Source: RZYP01 sp964386405 (GTDB lineage: Bacteria; Bacillota; Negativicutes; Acidaminococcales; Acidaminococcaceae). From it: 64,000 bases of DNA. Location: positions 1 to 64,000 of the forward strand of contig CAYLRW010000001.1 in assembly GCA_964386405.1 (NCBI GenBank). The letters run 5' to 3'. Below, one piece after another: positions 53,369-62,568 of this stretch (position 1 is the first letter of the stretch; the number at the start of each line of letters is the position of its first letter). The notes under the pieces are model-generated. The model did not search any database. It had not been told where the DNA came from and was given only the letters and a program-made list of their open reading frames with translations. A program made the translations under genes and the position numbers.

Positions 53369-54700
53369 CTATGCCAGTTCTCCAACCAATTCGTAAGTAA
53401 ACCCTTGTACAATTCTTACCTTAACAAATTCACCGACTTTAATTCCAACTGCATCTTCAATATAAATGCTGCCGTCAATTTCAGGAGCTTCTCGGTATGA
53501 CCTGCCACAGGCAAGGTTCTTATTTTCTTCGTCAAAACCTTCTACAAGCACATCCAGAATTGTTCCTTCCAAATCGATGTGGATTTCCTCTGATACCTGT
53601 GCCTGAATGGCCATAAGTTCATGATAACGATCCTGCTTCAAATCATCGTCAATCTGATTAGGCATTAACGCCGCCACGGTTCCTTCCTCTTGGGAATAGG
53701 TAAATACTCCTGCACAGGCAAATTTTTGTTCGGCAACAAATGCTTTGAGTTCATCAAAGTCAGCACTAGTTTCTCCCGGGAACCCAACGATAAAAGTTGT
53801 ACGAATACAAATATCCGGTATACGCCTCTTTAATTCTGTCAGCAATGCAACTACCTGTTCTTTCGTATCAGGCCGATTCATGCTGCTTAGAAGAGAATTA
53901 CTAATATGCTGCAAAGGAATGTCCACATACTTACAAACTTTATCGCAAACTGCAATTGCTTCTATTAAGTCGTCAGTAAAATATTGCGGATAACAATACA
54001 ATATTCTTATCCATTTTAAATCATCAAGCTTATTAATTTCTTTAAGTAATTCCGCCAAACGTAAGGAACCGTACAGGTCTTCTCCATAGCGGGTTGTGTC
54101 TTGTGCAACTAAAATTAACTCCTTGACACCACTACTAACCAACGCCTTAGCTTCAGCCAAAATATCTTCAAAAGGTCTACTCCTGTAAGGCCCGCGAATT
54201 TTAGGTATTATGCAATAGGAACAGCAATTATCACAGCCCTCAGCAATTTTTAAATAAGCTGTATAATTCGGCGTAGTCAATATTCTCGGCGTCAAGCCTA
54301 TTTCATTTTCCGGACTAGGAGCAGGCTGCAAACAAATAAAACGCTCCCCTTGCAATACTCTCTCTATTACTTGTCCAATTTCAGTATAACACTCCGTACC
54401 TACAATAGCATCTACTTCCGGAATATCAGCAAGCAATTCTTCTGAATATCTTTGACCAAGGCAACCAGCCAAAATCAAGTGTTTACAGTTACCTTCATTT
54501 TTATATTCTGCCATCTGCAAAACAGTGTTTATCGATTCTTCCTTAGCCGATTCAATAAAACCGCAAGTGTTGACAATAATAATATCGGCTTCCTCCGGAT
54601 TATTGGTAATCGTCATCTTCTTGTCCTCAATGATGCCAAGCATTGTTTCGGAATCAACAAGATTTTTCGGACAGCCAAGACTTACTAAACCTATTTTCAA
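53369..54700 (-). CDS. rimO: Ribosomal protein S12 methylthiotransferase RimO
   Basis: A 443-residue radical-SAM methylthiotransferase acting on Asp of ribosomal protein S12. LVSLGCPKNLVDSE (near 5-18), NTCGFIESAKEESI and LAGCLGQRY hold the N-terminal cluster cysteines; CDNCCSYC near 147 is the radical-SAM motif; a TRAM-like domain ends the protein. It starts at TTG 54700 with AAAGGGTG upstream; the GTG at 54709 overlaps that site. The SLGCPKNLVD start separates it from the paralogous MiaB in this window. Confidence 0.96.
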   Translation of the reverse strand: MKIGLVSLGCPKNLVDSETMLGIIEDKKMTITNNPEEADIIIVNTCGFIESAKEESINTVLQMAEYKNEGNCKHLILAGCLGQRYSEELLADIPEVDAIVGTECYTEIGQVIERVLQGERFICLQPAPSPENEIGLTPRILTTPNYTAYLKIAEGCDNCCSYCIIPKIRGPYRSRPFEDILAEAKALVSSGVKELILVAQDTTRYGEDLYGSLRLAELLKEINKLDDLKWIRILYCYPQYFTDDLIEAIAVCDKVCKYVDIPLQHISNSLLSSMNRPDTKEQVVALLTELKRRIPDICIRTTFIVGFPGETSADFDELKAFVAEQKFACAGVFTYSQEEGTVAALMPNQIDDDLKQDRYHELMAIQAQVSEEIHIDLEGTILDVLVEGFDEENKNLACGRSYREAPEIDGSIYIEDAVGIKVGEFVKVRIVQGFTYELVGELA

Positions 54701-54717
54701 AAAAAACACCCTTTCAA

Positions 54718-55728
54718 TTACTTATCCGCAAATCTTACATTTTGCAGCCATTTTTCAACTAACTCTGTCCGCTTCTCATCATTTAAATATTTATCATTTA
54801 CCCAAAGCAGACTTTCTCTGTTAGCTTCATTTTCAAATTTGTTTTGAGAAATAAATAAATAGCCATATCCTAGTTTTTCGGTGACAATTATAACATCTTC
54901 AGCATTAACCAGCCAACTAATTATTTTTTCGCATGATTCTTTTTTTACGGAAGCCTTACCTATTCCAGCCGCAAAAACCTGAGCAGGAAATCCTTCCGAA
55001 GGCTCAACTATATAAGCAGGAAAGTCATTTTCTATATATTTAATAACCTTATTTCTTGAGGTAATTGCCAAATCTGCTTCCCCAATCGTTGTTAGACGAA
55101 TAGGGCTGATAGCAAACTTTGCATACTGAGGAATTTTTCTGTTAATATTTTTTAAAAAACTAAAAGTATCTTCTTCGCCCTGCTTGCTTGCCAGTGCCGT
55201 AAGGAAATATCTCATTTCCGGTGTCCCGCTAAGCTCCTCCATACTAATAACTATATCGTTTTGCTTAGCGATATCCTTCCAGGATAACAAGTTCTTTTGT
55301 CCAACCCTCCGCGAATAAGCATAGTTCACCAAAAACACGTACGGGTCATAACAAACGCTTGTCCAATAGCCTTCGGCATCTTGTAATGCGGTTGGCAAAT
55401 TTTCTTTGTGGGAATCTTGTTTAAGCAATTTTCCATCAGAAGACAGCTTAATCATCGTTTCCCTAGGCGCAATAATTAAATCAAAACCTTCGCCATCAGC
55501 AGAAATGGTTTGTCCTTTGTCAGCAAACTTATATGCAAATTTAGTTTTGGTTTTCTCCTGATATTCACTTAGCAAAGCTCTGGTCAAATCCTCAGGCAAA
55601 ACTGAATAAACTTTTATTGTATTTTCAGAAGCAGCATTCACACTACCAGTCTGGATACTATCAAAACGTAAAAACCAAAAACATAAGAAAACCGGTAGAA
55701 GCAAAAACCAACTTTTATGCTTACTCAT
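54718..55728 (-). CDS. Extracellular solute-binding protein (family 1 type), without ABC partner
   Basis: A 336-residue protein with a signal peptide: basic SKHKSW, a hydrophobic core (about 7-22) and likely cleavage after VNA near residue 35. The mature part has the periplasmic type II fold pattern (IKVYSVLPEDLTRALLSEY, YDPYVFLVNY, DLAITSRNK), as in iron- or spermidine-type binding proteins. No transporter genes adjoin it. It follows ygiQ closely and precedes rimO. The ATG at 55728 has GGGGG 9 bases upstream. Ligand unknown. Confidence 0.75.
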   Translation of the reverse strand: MSKHKSWFLLLPVFLCFWFLRFDSIQTGSVNAASENTIKVYSVLPEDLTRALLSEYQEKTKTKFAYKFADKGQTISADGEGFDLIIAPRETMIKLSSDGKLLKQDSHKENLPTALQDAEGYWTSVCYDPYVFLVNYAYSRRVGQKNLLSWKDIAKQNDIVISMEELSGTPEMRYFLTALASKQGEEDTFSFLKNINRKIPQYAKFAISPIRLTTIGEADLAITSRNKVIKYIENDFPAYIVEPSEGFPAQVFAAGIGKASVKKESCEKIISWLVNAEDVIIVTEKLGYGYLFISQNKFENEANRESLLWVNDKYLNDEKRTELVEKWLQNVRFADK

Positions 55729-55744
55729 ACCCATAAACCCCCAC

Positions 55745-57634
55745 TTATCTCTTGTGTTGCTTGGAGTTTCTCTTGTCCTGACGTCCATTAACATTTTGAA
55801 CAACTTTACCTTTGACTCTGGATCCCGAGGTATGAGGAGCCTGGGACAACTTTAGCAGGCATTTGGAATCGCTCCCTATTAAATCAAGACGATTTGCCAT
55901 TTGCAACGCTTCTTTTACTAAAGCACGATTCTTAGGATTCTTATATTGCATCAGCGCTCTTTGCATGGCTTTTTCATGGGGGTTTTGCGTAACAAAAACT
56001 TTCTTGCCCGTTTCCGGCTCGATACCTGAATAATACATGGCTGTCGAACAGCTCCCCGGCGTTGGTATAAAGTCTTGTACCTGCTCAGGATAATGACCTG
56101 TATCACGAAGGAATTCAGCCAATTCCACAGCATCATTTATTGTGCAGCCTGGATGGCTCGAAATGAAATACGGAACTACATATTGTTTCAAGCCTATTTC
56201 CTGATTTTTCTTGTTAAAAACCCGCATAAATTTCAAATATACTTCTTTACCAGGCTTACCCATGCATTTAAGCACGCCAGGTGAAATATGTTCCGGAGCT
56301 ATTTTTAACTGTCCACTGACATGATAACGACAAAGTTCATCCAAAAACTCATTAGATTTATCTGCTAACAGATAATCATATCTTATACCAGATCTTATGA
56401 AAACTTTCTTAATACCCGGTAAAGCCCTGATTTTCTTCAACAGAGATATATAATCACTATGGTCAGCGTCTATGTTCGGACATACATCAGGAAATAAGCA
56501 TTGCCGATGCTTGCAGGCGCCGGTCTTTAATTGTTTTGCACATGCTGGATGTCTGAAATTGGCAGTTGGTCCACCAACATCGTGAATATAACCTTTGAAA
56601 TCTGGCAGTTCTGATATTATCTTTGCTTCGCGCAAAATAGATTCATGACTGCGGGCTTGAATAATTCTTCCCTGATGAGAATGAATAGCGCAGAACGAAC
56701 AGCTGCCAAAACAGCCACGCTGGCTTATAATACTAAATTTTACTTCTTCTATTGCAGGCACGCCACCTAATTTCTCATAACTTGGGTGGTATGTTCTACA
56801 ATACGGAAGATCATAAATGGCATCCATCTCTTCTTCAGTTAAAGGATAAGTGGCCTGGTTCTGTACTACATACCTATTTGCAAACTGCTGAATAACGATC
56901 TTACCATAAAAAGGGTCTTGTTCGTTACTCTGCAACTTATATGCCTTTGCCAATAGTTTCTTGTCTTGCAGTATGCTTTCATATGACGGCAATAACACGT
57001 ACTGCTCTGCAATACTATCCAAATCATCACTAATATATGATGTACCGCGCACATAATGAATAGAACTGATATCAGCGCCACCTGCAAGATAATCAGCGAC
57101 TTCGACAATCTGTTTTTCTCCCATGCCATACACGAGAAGGTCAGCACCGCTTTCTAACAAAATAGATGGCAATAACTTGTTCTCCCAATAATCATAATGA
57201 GCAAATCTGCGCAGACTAGCTTCAATTCCACCTATAATAACAGGTAAATCAGGCCATGTTTTTTTTGCCAGCTTGGCATAAACAACAGTTGCGTGATCAG
57301 GGCGCTTCCCCATAATACCGCCAGGCGTATAATTATCTTTTTTACGTAATTTACGAGCAGCAGTATAATGGCATAACATTGAGTCAAGATTTCCTCCGGA
57401 AATAAGTACGCCAAGACGCGGTTTGCCAAACGAAGCCAGACTTTTTTCAGTTTTCCAATCAGGTTGGCTAAGCACAGCAACTTTATACCCTTGAGATTCA
57501 AGAACCCGACATATAACTGCCGGGCCAAAAGAAGGGTGATCAACATACGCGTCACCGCTAATAAATAAAAAATCTATTTGTTCCCAACCACGCTGCTTTA
57601 TTTCCTCAGGTGTAGTCGGCAAAAATTCACTCAT
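55745..57634 (-). CDS. YgiQ-family radical SAM protein
   Basis: A 629-residue protein with an N-terminal B12-binding-like/UPF0313 region (FISGDAYVDHPSFGPAVI near 25-42), a radical-SAM core with QRGCFGSCSFCAIHSHQGR near 300, and the YgiQ C-terminal region. The exact reaction of the family is unknown. A basic tail (KRNSKQHKR) ends the protein. GGAGG precedes the ATG. It is in a row with rodZ and ftsK. Confidence 0.92.
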   Translation of the reverse strand: MSEFLPTTPEEIKQRGWEQIDFLFISGDAYVDHPSFGPAVICRVLESQGYKVAVLSQPDWKTEKSLASFGKPRLGVLISGGNLDSMLCHYTAARKLRKKDNYTPGGIMGKRPDHATVVYAKLAKKTWPDLPVIIGGIEASLRRFAHYDYWENKLLPSILLESGADLLVYGMGEKQIVEVADYLAGGADISSIHYVRGTSYISDDLDSIAEQYVLLPSYESILQDKKLLAKAYKLQSNEQDPFYGKIVIQQFANRYVVQNQATYPLTEEEMDAIYDLPYCRTYHPSYEKLGGVPAIEEVKFSIISQRGCFGSCSFCAIHSHQGRIIQARSHESILREAKIISELPDFKGYIHDVGGPTANFRHPACAKQLKTGACKHRQCLFPDVCPNIDADHSDYISLLKKIRALPGIKKVFIRSGIRYDYLLADKSNEFLDELCRYHVSGQLKIAPEHISPGVLKCMGKPGKEVYLKFMRVFNKKNQEIGLKQYVVPYFISSHPGCTINDAVELAEFLRDTGHYPEQVQDFIPTPGSCSTAMYYSGIEPETGKKVFVTQNPHEKAMQRALMQYKNPKNRALVKEALQMANRLDLIGSDSKCLLKLSQAPHTSGSRVKGKVVQNVNGRQDKRNSKQHKR

Positions 57635-57650
57635 CAGTTATCCTCCAAAA

Positions 57651-58469
57651 CTATATCTTAAATGTGCGCAAAGCAATACCATTTTCGTCAGGTGCATAAT
57701 TAATTAACTGGCCATTACAATCAATTTTTGCAACCCTAATATTACCAAGTTTTATGCGCAACTCCTTATCAGCCTTCCAATTAGCAGTTTTGCCGGCAGA
57801 CATCATTCCAACAAACAGTTCTTTACCATCAGCATAAACTTCTGTCCAACAATCACCACTAAATTCAACCTGCGCTTCAATGCTAGCAGCACCTTTTACG
57901 TTATAAATACCACTTTGATCCTTTACGACAGAAACACTCTGTATCTTATTAGCGGAATCTGATTTCGCTGAATCAACAGCAGTCTGCTTAGTCTTTACTA
58001 GCTCATTATCAGTATTACCACTAAAAAAACTACTAAGAAAACTTCCTGCTGCTAAAACAACAAAAAAACCTGCTAATAAGGCGATATTTTTTTTTGTAAC
58101 AAACCGGTGCAATATTGCTTTAATATCAAAATCAGCCGAAATATTATCTTTAACTGTCTTACGATTAATTTTCTCCGGTTGCTTATGCTGAATTTCATTT
58201 GTATCTGTTTGAATAGCCTGCTCGTGCTTTTTACTTGATTCAACCTGTTCTTTATATTTTTCTACCATTGCAGGACCATTCAGACCAATGTAATTAGCAT
58301 AATTTCGAATGAAGCCTTTTAAATAAACTTCACCGGGGACCTGATTAAATTGTTCGCTTTCGATTGCTTCTAAATATAATACTCGGATACTTGTCGCTTC
58401 AGCAACCTGTTCAATAGTAATCCCCTTGGCTTCACGAGTATTTTTTAAAATTTCTCCAACACTCGACAT
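57651..58469 (-). CDS. rodZ: RodZ-like cytoskeleton-associated membrane protein
   Basis: A 272-residue protein. The N-terminal helix-turn-helix (GEILKNTREAKGITIEQVAEATSI, about 5-28) contacts MreB in RodZ; then a lysine-rich linker, one membrane segment near 135-155, and a C-terminal DUF4115 domain outside the membrane. It links MreB to cell-wall synthesis in rods. The ATG has AGGAGG 6 bases upstream. It follows ftsK by 20 bases. Confidence 0.88.
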   Translation of the reverse strand: MSSVGEILKNTREAKGITIEQVAEATSIRVLYLEAIESEQFNQVPGEVYLKGFIRNYANYIGLNGPAMVEKYKEQVESSKKHEQAIQTDTNEIQHKQPEKINRKTVKDNISADFDIKAILHRFVTKKNIALLAGFFVVLAAGSFLSSFFSGNTDNELVKTKQTAVDSAKSDSANKIQSVSVVKDQSGIYNVKGAASIEAQVEFSGDCWTEVYADGKELFVGMMSAGKTANWKADKELRIKLGNIRVAKIDCNGQLINYAPDENGIALRTFKI

Positions 58470-58489
58470 TTCAATACCTCCTGGGCAAT

Positions 58490-60655
58490 TTACTGATTCT
58501 TAGTAAAAAATCTTGATTCTATATCTGATTGATTCATTATTAATTCACGCGGTTTACTGCCCATGGCCGGTCCAATAATTCCGTATTCTTCCATCGTATC
58601 AACCAAGCGTGCAGCTCTTGTATATCCTATGCGGAATTTTCTTTGCAACATTGAAGAAGATGCTTGACGGGTATCCATCACCAAACGAACTGCATCTTCA
58701 AACAATTCATCTTCAATCATACCATCATTATTGACAGCAATTTGTGATTTCTTCGTGTCACTTTCAAGCTCTTGCGTTGTGACCGCTTCAGAATAAGCAA
58801 TTGGAAGAGATTGCGATTTAATATAGTTAACCAATTTGTCCAATTCTTCATCTGACACAAAAGCACCTTGAACCCTTTGCGGTCTATTAGCTCCAATAGG
58901 GTAAAAGAGCATATCGCCTTTGCCAAGAAGTTTTTCAGCGCCGCCCATATCCAAAATAGTCCTAGAGTCAGTTTGCGATGAGACCGCAAAAGCAATTCTA
59001 GATGGAATGTTAGCTTTGATAATGCCAGTTATTACATCTACAGAAGGTCTCTGCGTAGCTAAAATCAAATGAATCCCAGCAGCTCTTGCTTTTTGAGCTA
59101 AACGCAAAATAGCATCTTCTACATCAACAGCGGCAACCATCATTAAATCGGCTAACTCATCAATAATGATAATAATAAATGGTAATTTTTCATCTACAAC
59201 TTCATTATAACGATTGATCTCACGCACCTGATTATCAGCAAACAAAGAATAACGTCTTTCCATCTCCACAACTGCCCAATGCAACGCTGACGCTGCTTGT
59301 TTAGCATTCGTTACCACTGGTGTCAGTAAGTGAGGAATTCCATTATAATTAGTCAGTTCCACAACTTTCGGATCAACAAGTATTAATCTTACTTCCTCTG
59401 GCGCCGCCCGAAACAATATGCTGGCAATAATCGTATTTATGCAAACGCTTTTACCAGAACCAGTAGAACCTGCAACCAAAAGATGCGGCATTTTTCCAAG
59501 ATCAGCAGTAACAATATTACCTGCGATATCTTTACCTAAACCAACACATAGCTTATTTTTAGACTTTTTGATTACTTCACAATCAATTATTGAACGAAAT
59601 GATACGCTTTCATTTTTTAAATTAGGTACTTCAATACCTATAGCAGTTTTGCCGGGAATTGGCTCAATGCGGATACCAGGAGCCGCCAGTTTTAATGCCA
59701 GATCATCTGATAAATTGACAATACGGCTAACTTTTACACCAGGAGCCGGTTCTAATTCAAACCTCGTTACAGAAGGTCCACAGGTGATATTAACTACCTT
59801 AGCACGAACATTAAAGTCATTAAGCGTACGTTCTAAAATCCTACTTTGCTCCTGTGTCTCTTCGCTTAATATTGTCTGTCTGGCACGCGGTATAGGATGC
59901 AAAAGCGTCATTGGCGGATATTTATAGCCATTTAAATTAGCTGCAATATCAGTTTTAAATAAGCCAACATCAGCCTCTTTTAAATCAACAGCCATTTTCT
60001 TCTCCTGAACAGGTAAATCCACAGACTCTGCAGCTTGTATCTTTCGTTCAAAGTCTGGGAATTTTTCCTGATCATAAAATGTACGTTTTTCCATGATTTG
60101 TTCCTTGACCTGATTTAAAGATTCCGCAGCATTCTTTACGCCATTCTCTGTAAGGTCAACAGATTCTTTAATAGAAAATTTACCCGAAAGTAAAAACGCA
60201 CATACAATACCTGCGGAAAGAATAATAATAGCACCAGGAACGCCGGCCAGTCTGCGCAATACTAAAAGAAGAAAGCCACCAACAAGGCCAGCACCTTCTG
60301 GTAATCTTTCAGCAAGAACCTCTTCACCCAAAGGGGTATAAAAATGATGAAGTAAACCCAGAAAGCAGAGCAAGAACAATATAGATGAAAAAAAGAAGCG
60401 ATTGATTGTTAATCCTTGATGTCGTACAGCATAATTTATTCCAAGATAAAATAAAAAAGTAGGAAAAATTATTGCTGCTTTACCTAAAAAATATTTTAGA
60501 AATTTTGCAGTAAAAGCCCCCAGGCTGCCCATATTCAGACCATAAAGCGTAAGAAACATAAATACTGCCAATGTAACCAGAACTACGCCAAGCAGCTCTT
60601 TTTGATTACTAACTACTTTTTTGTCTTTCTTTGCTCTACTATCCAAATCATGCAC
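58490..60655 (-). CDS. ftsK: DNA translocase FtsK/SpoIIIE
   Basis: A 721-residue septal DNA pump. Four membrane segments lie in the first 160 residues; the motor has Walker [12 protein letters not shown] near 390 and Walker [13 protein letters not shown] near 500; the C-terminal gamma winged helix (about 645-705) reads KOPS-type sequences. With XerC and XerD both in the window, the full dimer-resolution set is present. The ATG at 60655 has GGGG close upstream. Confidence 0.96.
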   Translation of the reverse strand: MHDLDSRAKKDKKVVSNQKELLGVVLVTLAVFMFLTLYGLNMGSLGAFTAKFLKYFLGKAAIIFPTFLFYLGINYAVRHQGLTINRFFFSSILFLLCFLGLLHHFYTPLGEEVLAERLPEGAGLVGGFLLLVLRRLAGVPGAIIILSAGIVCAFLLSGKFSIKESVDLTENGVKNAAESLNQVKEQIMEKRTFYDQEKFPDFERKIQAAESVDLPVQEKKMAVDLKEADVGLFKTDIAANLNGYKYPPMTLLHPIPRARQTILSEETQEQSRILERTLNDFNVRAKVVNITCGPSVTRFELEPAPGVKVSRIVNLSDDLALKLAAPGIRIEPIPGKTAIGIEVPNLKNESVSFRSIIDCEVIKKSKNKLCVGLGKDIAGNIVTADLGKMPHLLVAGSTGSGKSVCINTIIASILFRAAPEEVRLILVDPKVVELTNYNGIPHLLTPVVTNAKQAASALHWAVVEMERRYSLFADNQVREINRYNEVVDEKLPFIIIIIDELADLMMVAAVDVEDAILRLAQKARAAGIHLILATQRPSVDVITGIIKANIPSRIAFAVSSQTDSRTILDMGGAEKLLGKGDMLFYPIGANRPQRVQGAFVSDEELDKLVNYIKSQSLPIAYSEAVTTQELESDTKKSQIAVNNDGMIEDELFEDAVRLVMDTRQASSSMLQRKFRIGYTRAARLVDTMEEYGIIGPAMGSKPRELIMNQSDIESRFFTKNQ

Positions 60656-60682
60656 CCCACACCTATAAGATCATGCTAATAA

Positions 60683-62347
60683 TTATATTTCCATAATCAC
60701 CGGCAAAATCATTGGCCTTCTGCGTGTTTTTTCATATAAATATCTGCTTAGGGAATCACGAACGGCTGATTTTATAGCTGACCATTCAGAAACACCATTC
60801 TCCTGACACTTATTCAGAGCAATTTGCACTTTTTCTTTCGCATTTTCCATCAAATCATCTGCTTCACGCACATAGACAAATCCACGAGAAACAATATCAG
60901 GCCCTGCCACAACACTGCAATCCTGTTTATCAATGGTAACTACAACAATCAATATGCCATCCTGTGATAATTGTCTGCGGTCACGCAAAACAATATTACC
61001 AACATCACCAACACCAAGGCCATCAACAAGTACTTTCCCAGCTGTAACCTTGTTGTTAATTCCCACTGAATCCTTAGTAACTTCTACTACGGAACCATTT
61101 TCAGCTATTACAATGTTTTCTTTAGGCATACCCAAAGACTGTGCCAACTTTGAATGTTTTACCAACATCCTATATTCACCATGCACAGGCATAAAAAATT
61201 TAGGTCTTACAAGATTGTGCATTAGTTTAATTTCTTCTTGACTGGCATGACCGGAAACATGAACGCCCAAAGATTTTTCATAAATAACTTCTGCACCAAG
61301 CCTGAACAGATGATCGATTGTTCTCGACACTCCTTTTTCATTGCCTGGTATCGGCGTAGCAGAGATAATAACTGTATCGCCTGGCACTATACCAACTTTT
61401 TTATGATCGCTCATCGCCATTCTCGTAAGCGCTGACATTGGTTCGCCTTGACTGCCAGTAGTTATTATAACGACTTGCTCTGGTCTATAATTATTTGTTT
61501 CATCTATATCAATTAATGTTCCCTCAGGTATATTGAGATAACCCAGTTCCATGGCAATATTAACAACATTAACCATGCTGCGTCCAATAATCGCAACTTT
61601 ACGTCCATACCTAACAGCCGATTCAACTACCTGCTGTATTCTATGCACATTGGAAGAAAATGTTGCTACAATAATCCTGCTTTTAGCATATCTGAATTCT
61701 TCATCAAAAGTTTTGCCAACTATTTTTTCACTTGGTGTATAACCAGGACGTTCCACATTTGTGCTATCGGCCAATAGCATCAATACGCCCTGATTCCCAA
61801 GTTCTGCCAATTTGCTGAACTGTGTCACCTGTCCATCAACTGGAGTCTGGTCAATTTTGAAGTCACCAGTATGCAAAACCACACCCAATGGAGTATGGAT
61901 AGCCATAGCTACGGCATCTGGGATACTATGATTTACTCTGATAAATTCGACCTTAAAAGAACCGGCACGAATGAATTCACCAGGTTGAACTGTTTTTAAC
62001 TGTGAGGACGAAACTCCATTTTGTTTCAACCGTCCTTGCAGAATACCTAATGTTAACGCAGTTCCATAAACCGGCAAGTCTAATTTTTTCAGCACATAAG
62101 GTAACGCCCCTATGTGATCTTCATGTCCATGTGTTAAAAAGATCGCTCTGATTTTATCCTTGTTTTCCGTTAAATAGGAAATATCAGGAATCACCAGATC
62201 AATTCCAAGCATGTCATCTTCAGGGAAAGCAAGGCCTGCATCGACAATAATAATATCATCTCCGTATTTAAATACGGTCATATTTTTGCCAATTTCACCT
62301 AAACCACCCAAAGGTATAATATTAAGTTTTTGTTGTGTTTTGTTCAA
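60683..62347 (-). CDS. rnj: Ribonuclease J
   Basis: A 554-residue metallo-beta-lactamase-fold RNase with 5'-3' exo- and endonuclease activity. IIPLGGLGEIGKNM opens the protein, the metal motif LTHGHEDHIGALPYVL is near 72, and HTGDFKIDQTP and the beta-CASP domain (HVSGHASQEE near 364) follow. The start is TTG at 62347 with AGGAGG 8 bases upstream; the GTG at 62356 overlaps the ribosome site. One RNase J gene is seen here. Confidence 0.96.
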   Translation of the reverse strand: MNKTQQKLNIIPLGGLGEIGKNMTVFKYGDDIIIVDAGLAFPEDDMLGIDLVIPDISYLTENKDKIRAIFLTHGHEDHIGALPYVLKKLDLPVYGTALTLGILQGRLKQNGVSSSQLKTVQPGEFIRAGSFKVEFIRVNHSIPDAVAMAIHTPLGVVLHTGDFKIDQTPVDGQVTQFSKLAELGNQGVLMLLADSTNVERPGYTPSEKIVGKTFDEEFRYAKSRIIVATFSSNVHRIQQVVESAVRYGRKVAIIGRSMVNVVNIAMELGYLNIPEGTLIDIDETNNYRPEQVVIITTGSQGEPMSALTRMAMSDHKKVGIVPGDTVIISATPIPGNEKGVSRTIDHLFRLGAEVIYEKSLGVHVSGHASQEEIKLMHNLVRPKFFMPVHGEYRMLVKHSKLAQSLGMPKENIVIAENGSVVEVTKDSVGINNKVTAGKVLVDGLGVGDVGNIVLRDRRQLSQDGILIVVVTIDKQDCSVVAGPDIVSRGFVYVREADDLMENAKEKVQIALNKCQENGVSEWSAIKSAVRDSLSRYLYEKTRRRPMILPVIMEI

Positions 62348-62430
62348 AAAACACACCTCCTGTTTTAAGTCTTCCGCTCAATTGTTTGCCAACTAGCTGG
62401 GGTTATAGCCGAACATTCACCTTAAACTTC

Positions 62431-62459
62431 ATTATACAGCGGCAACTGATATATTGCAA
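62431..62459 (-). promoter_or_regulatory. Predicted promoter of the rnj-ftsK-rodZ transcript
   Basis: TTGCAA (62454-62459), a 17-base spacer and TATAAT (62431-62436) on the minus strand, leaving a leader of about 75 bases before rnj. Confidence 0.75.
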
Positions 62460-62504
62460 GATGATGGTATTTTATGCGTTTAAGGATAGCCAAATAACTT
62501 AAAA

Positions 62505-62547
62505 AAAACCTCTCTGTCCAGAACATTTTGTCCGAACAAAGAGGTTT
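62505..62547 (-). terminator. Terminator after the TRAP permease gene
   Basis: AAACCTCT (right arm 62540-62547 read on minus) pairs with AGAGGTTTT (about 62505-62513), with extra pairing in between, followed by a run of T on the minus strand. Confidence 0.8.
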
Positions 62548-62568
62548 CTTCAGAAAAACATTTAATAA

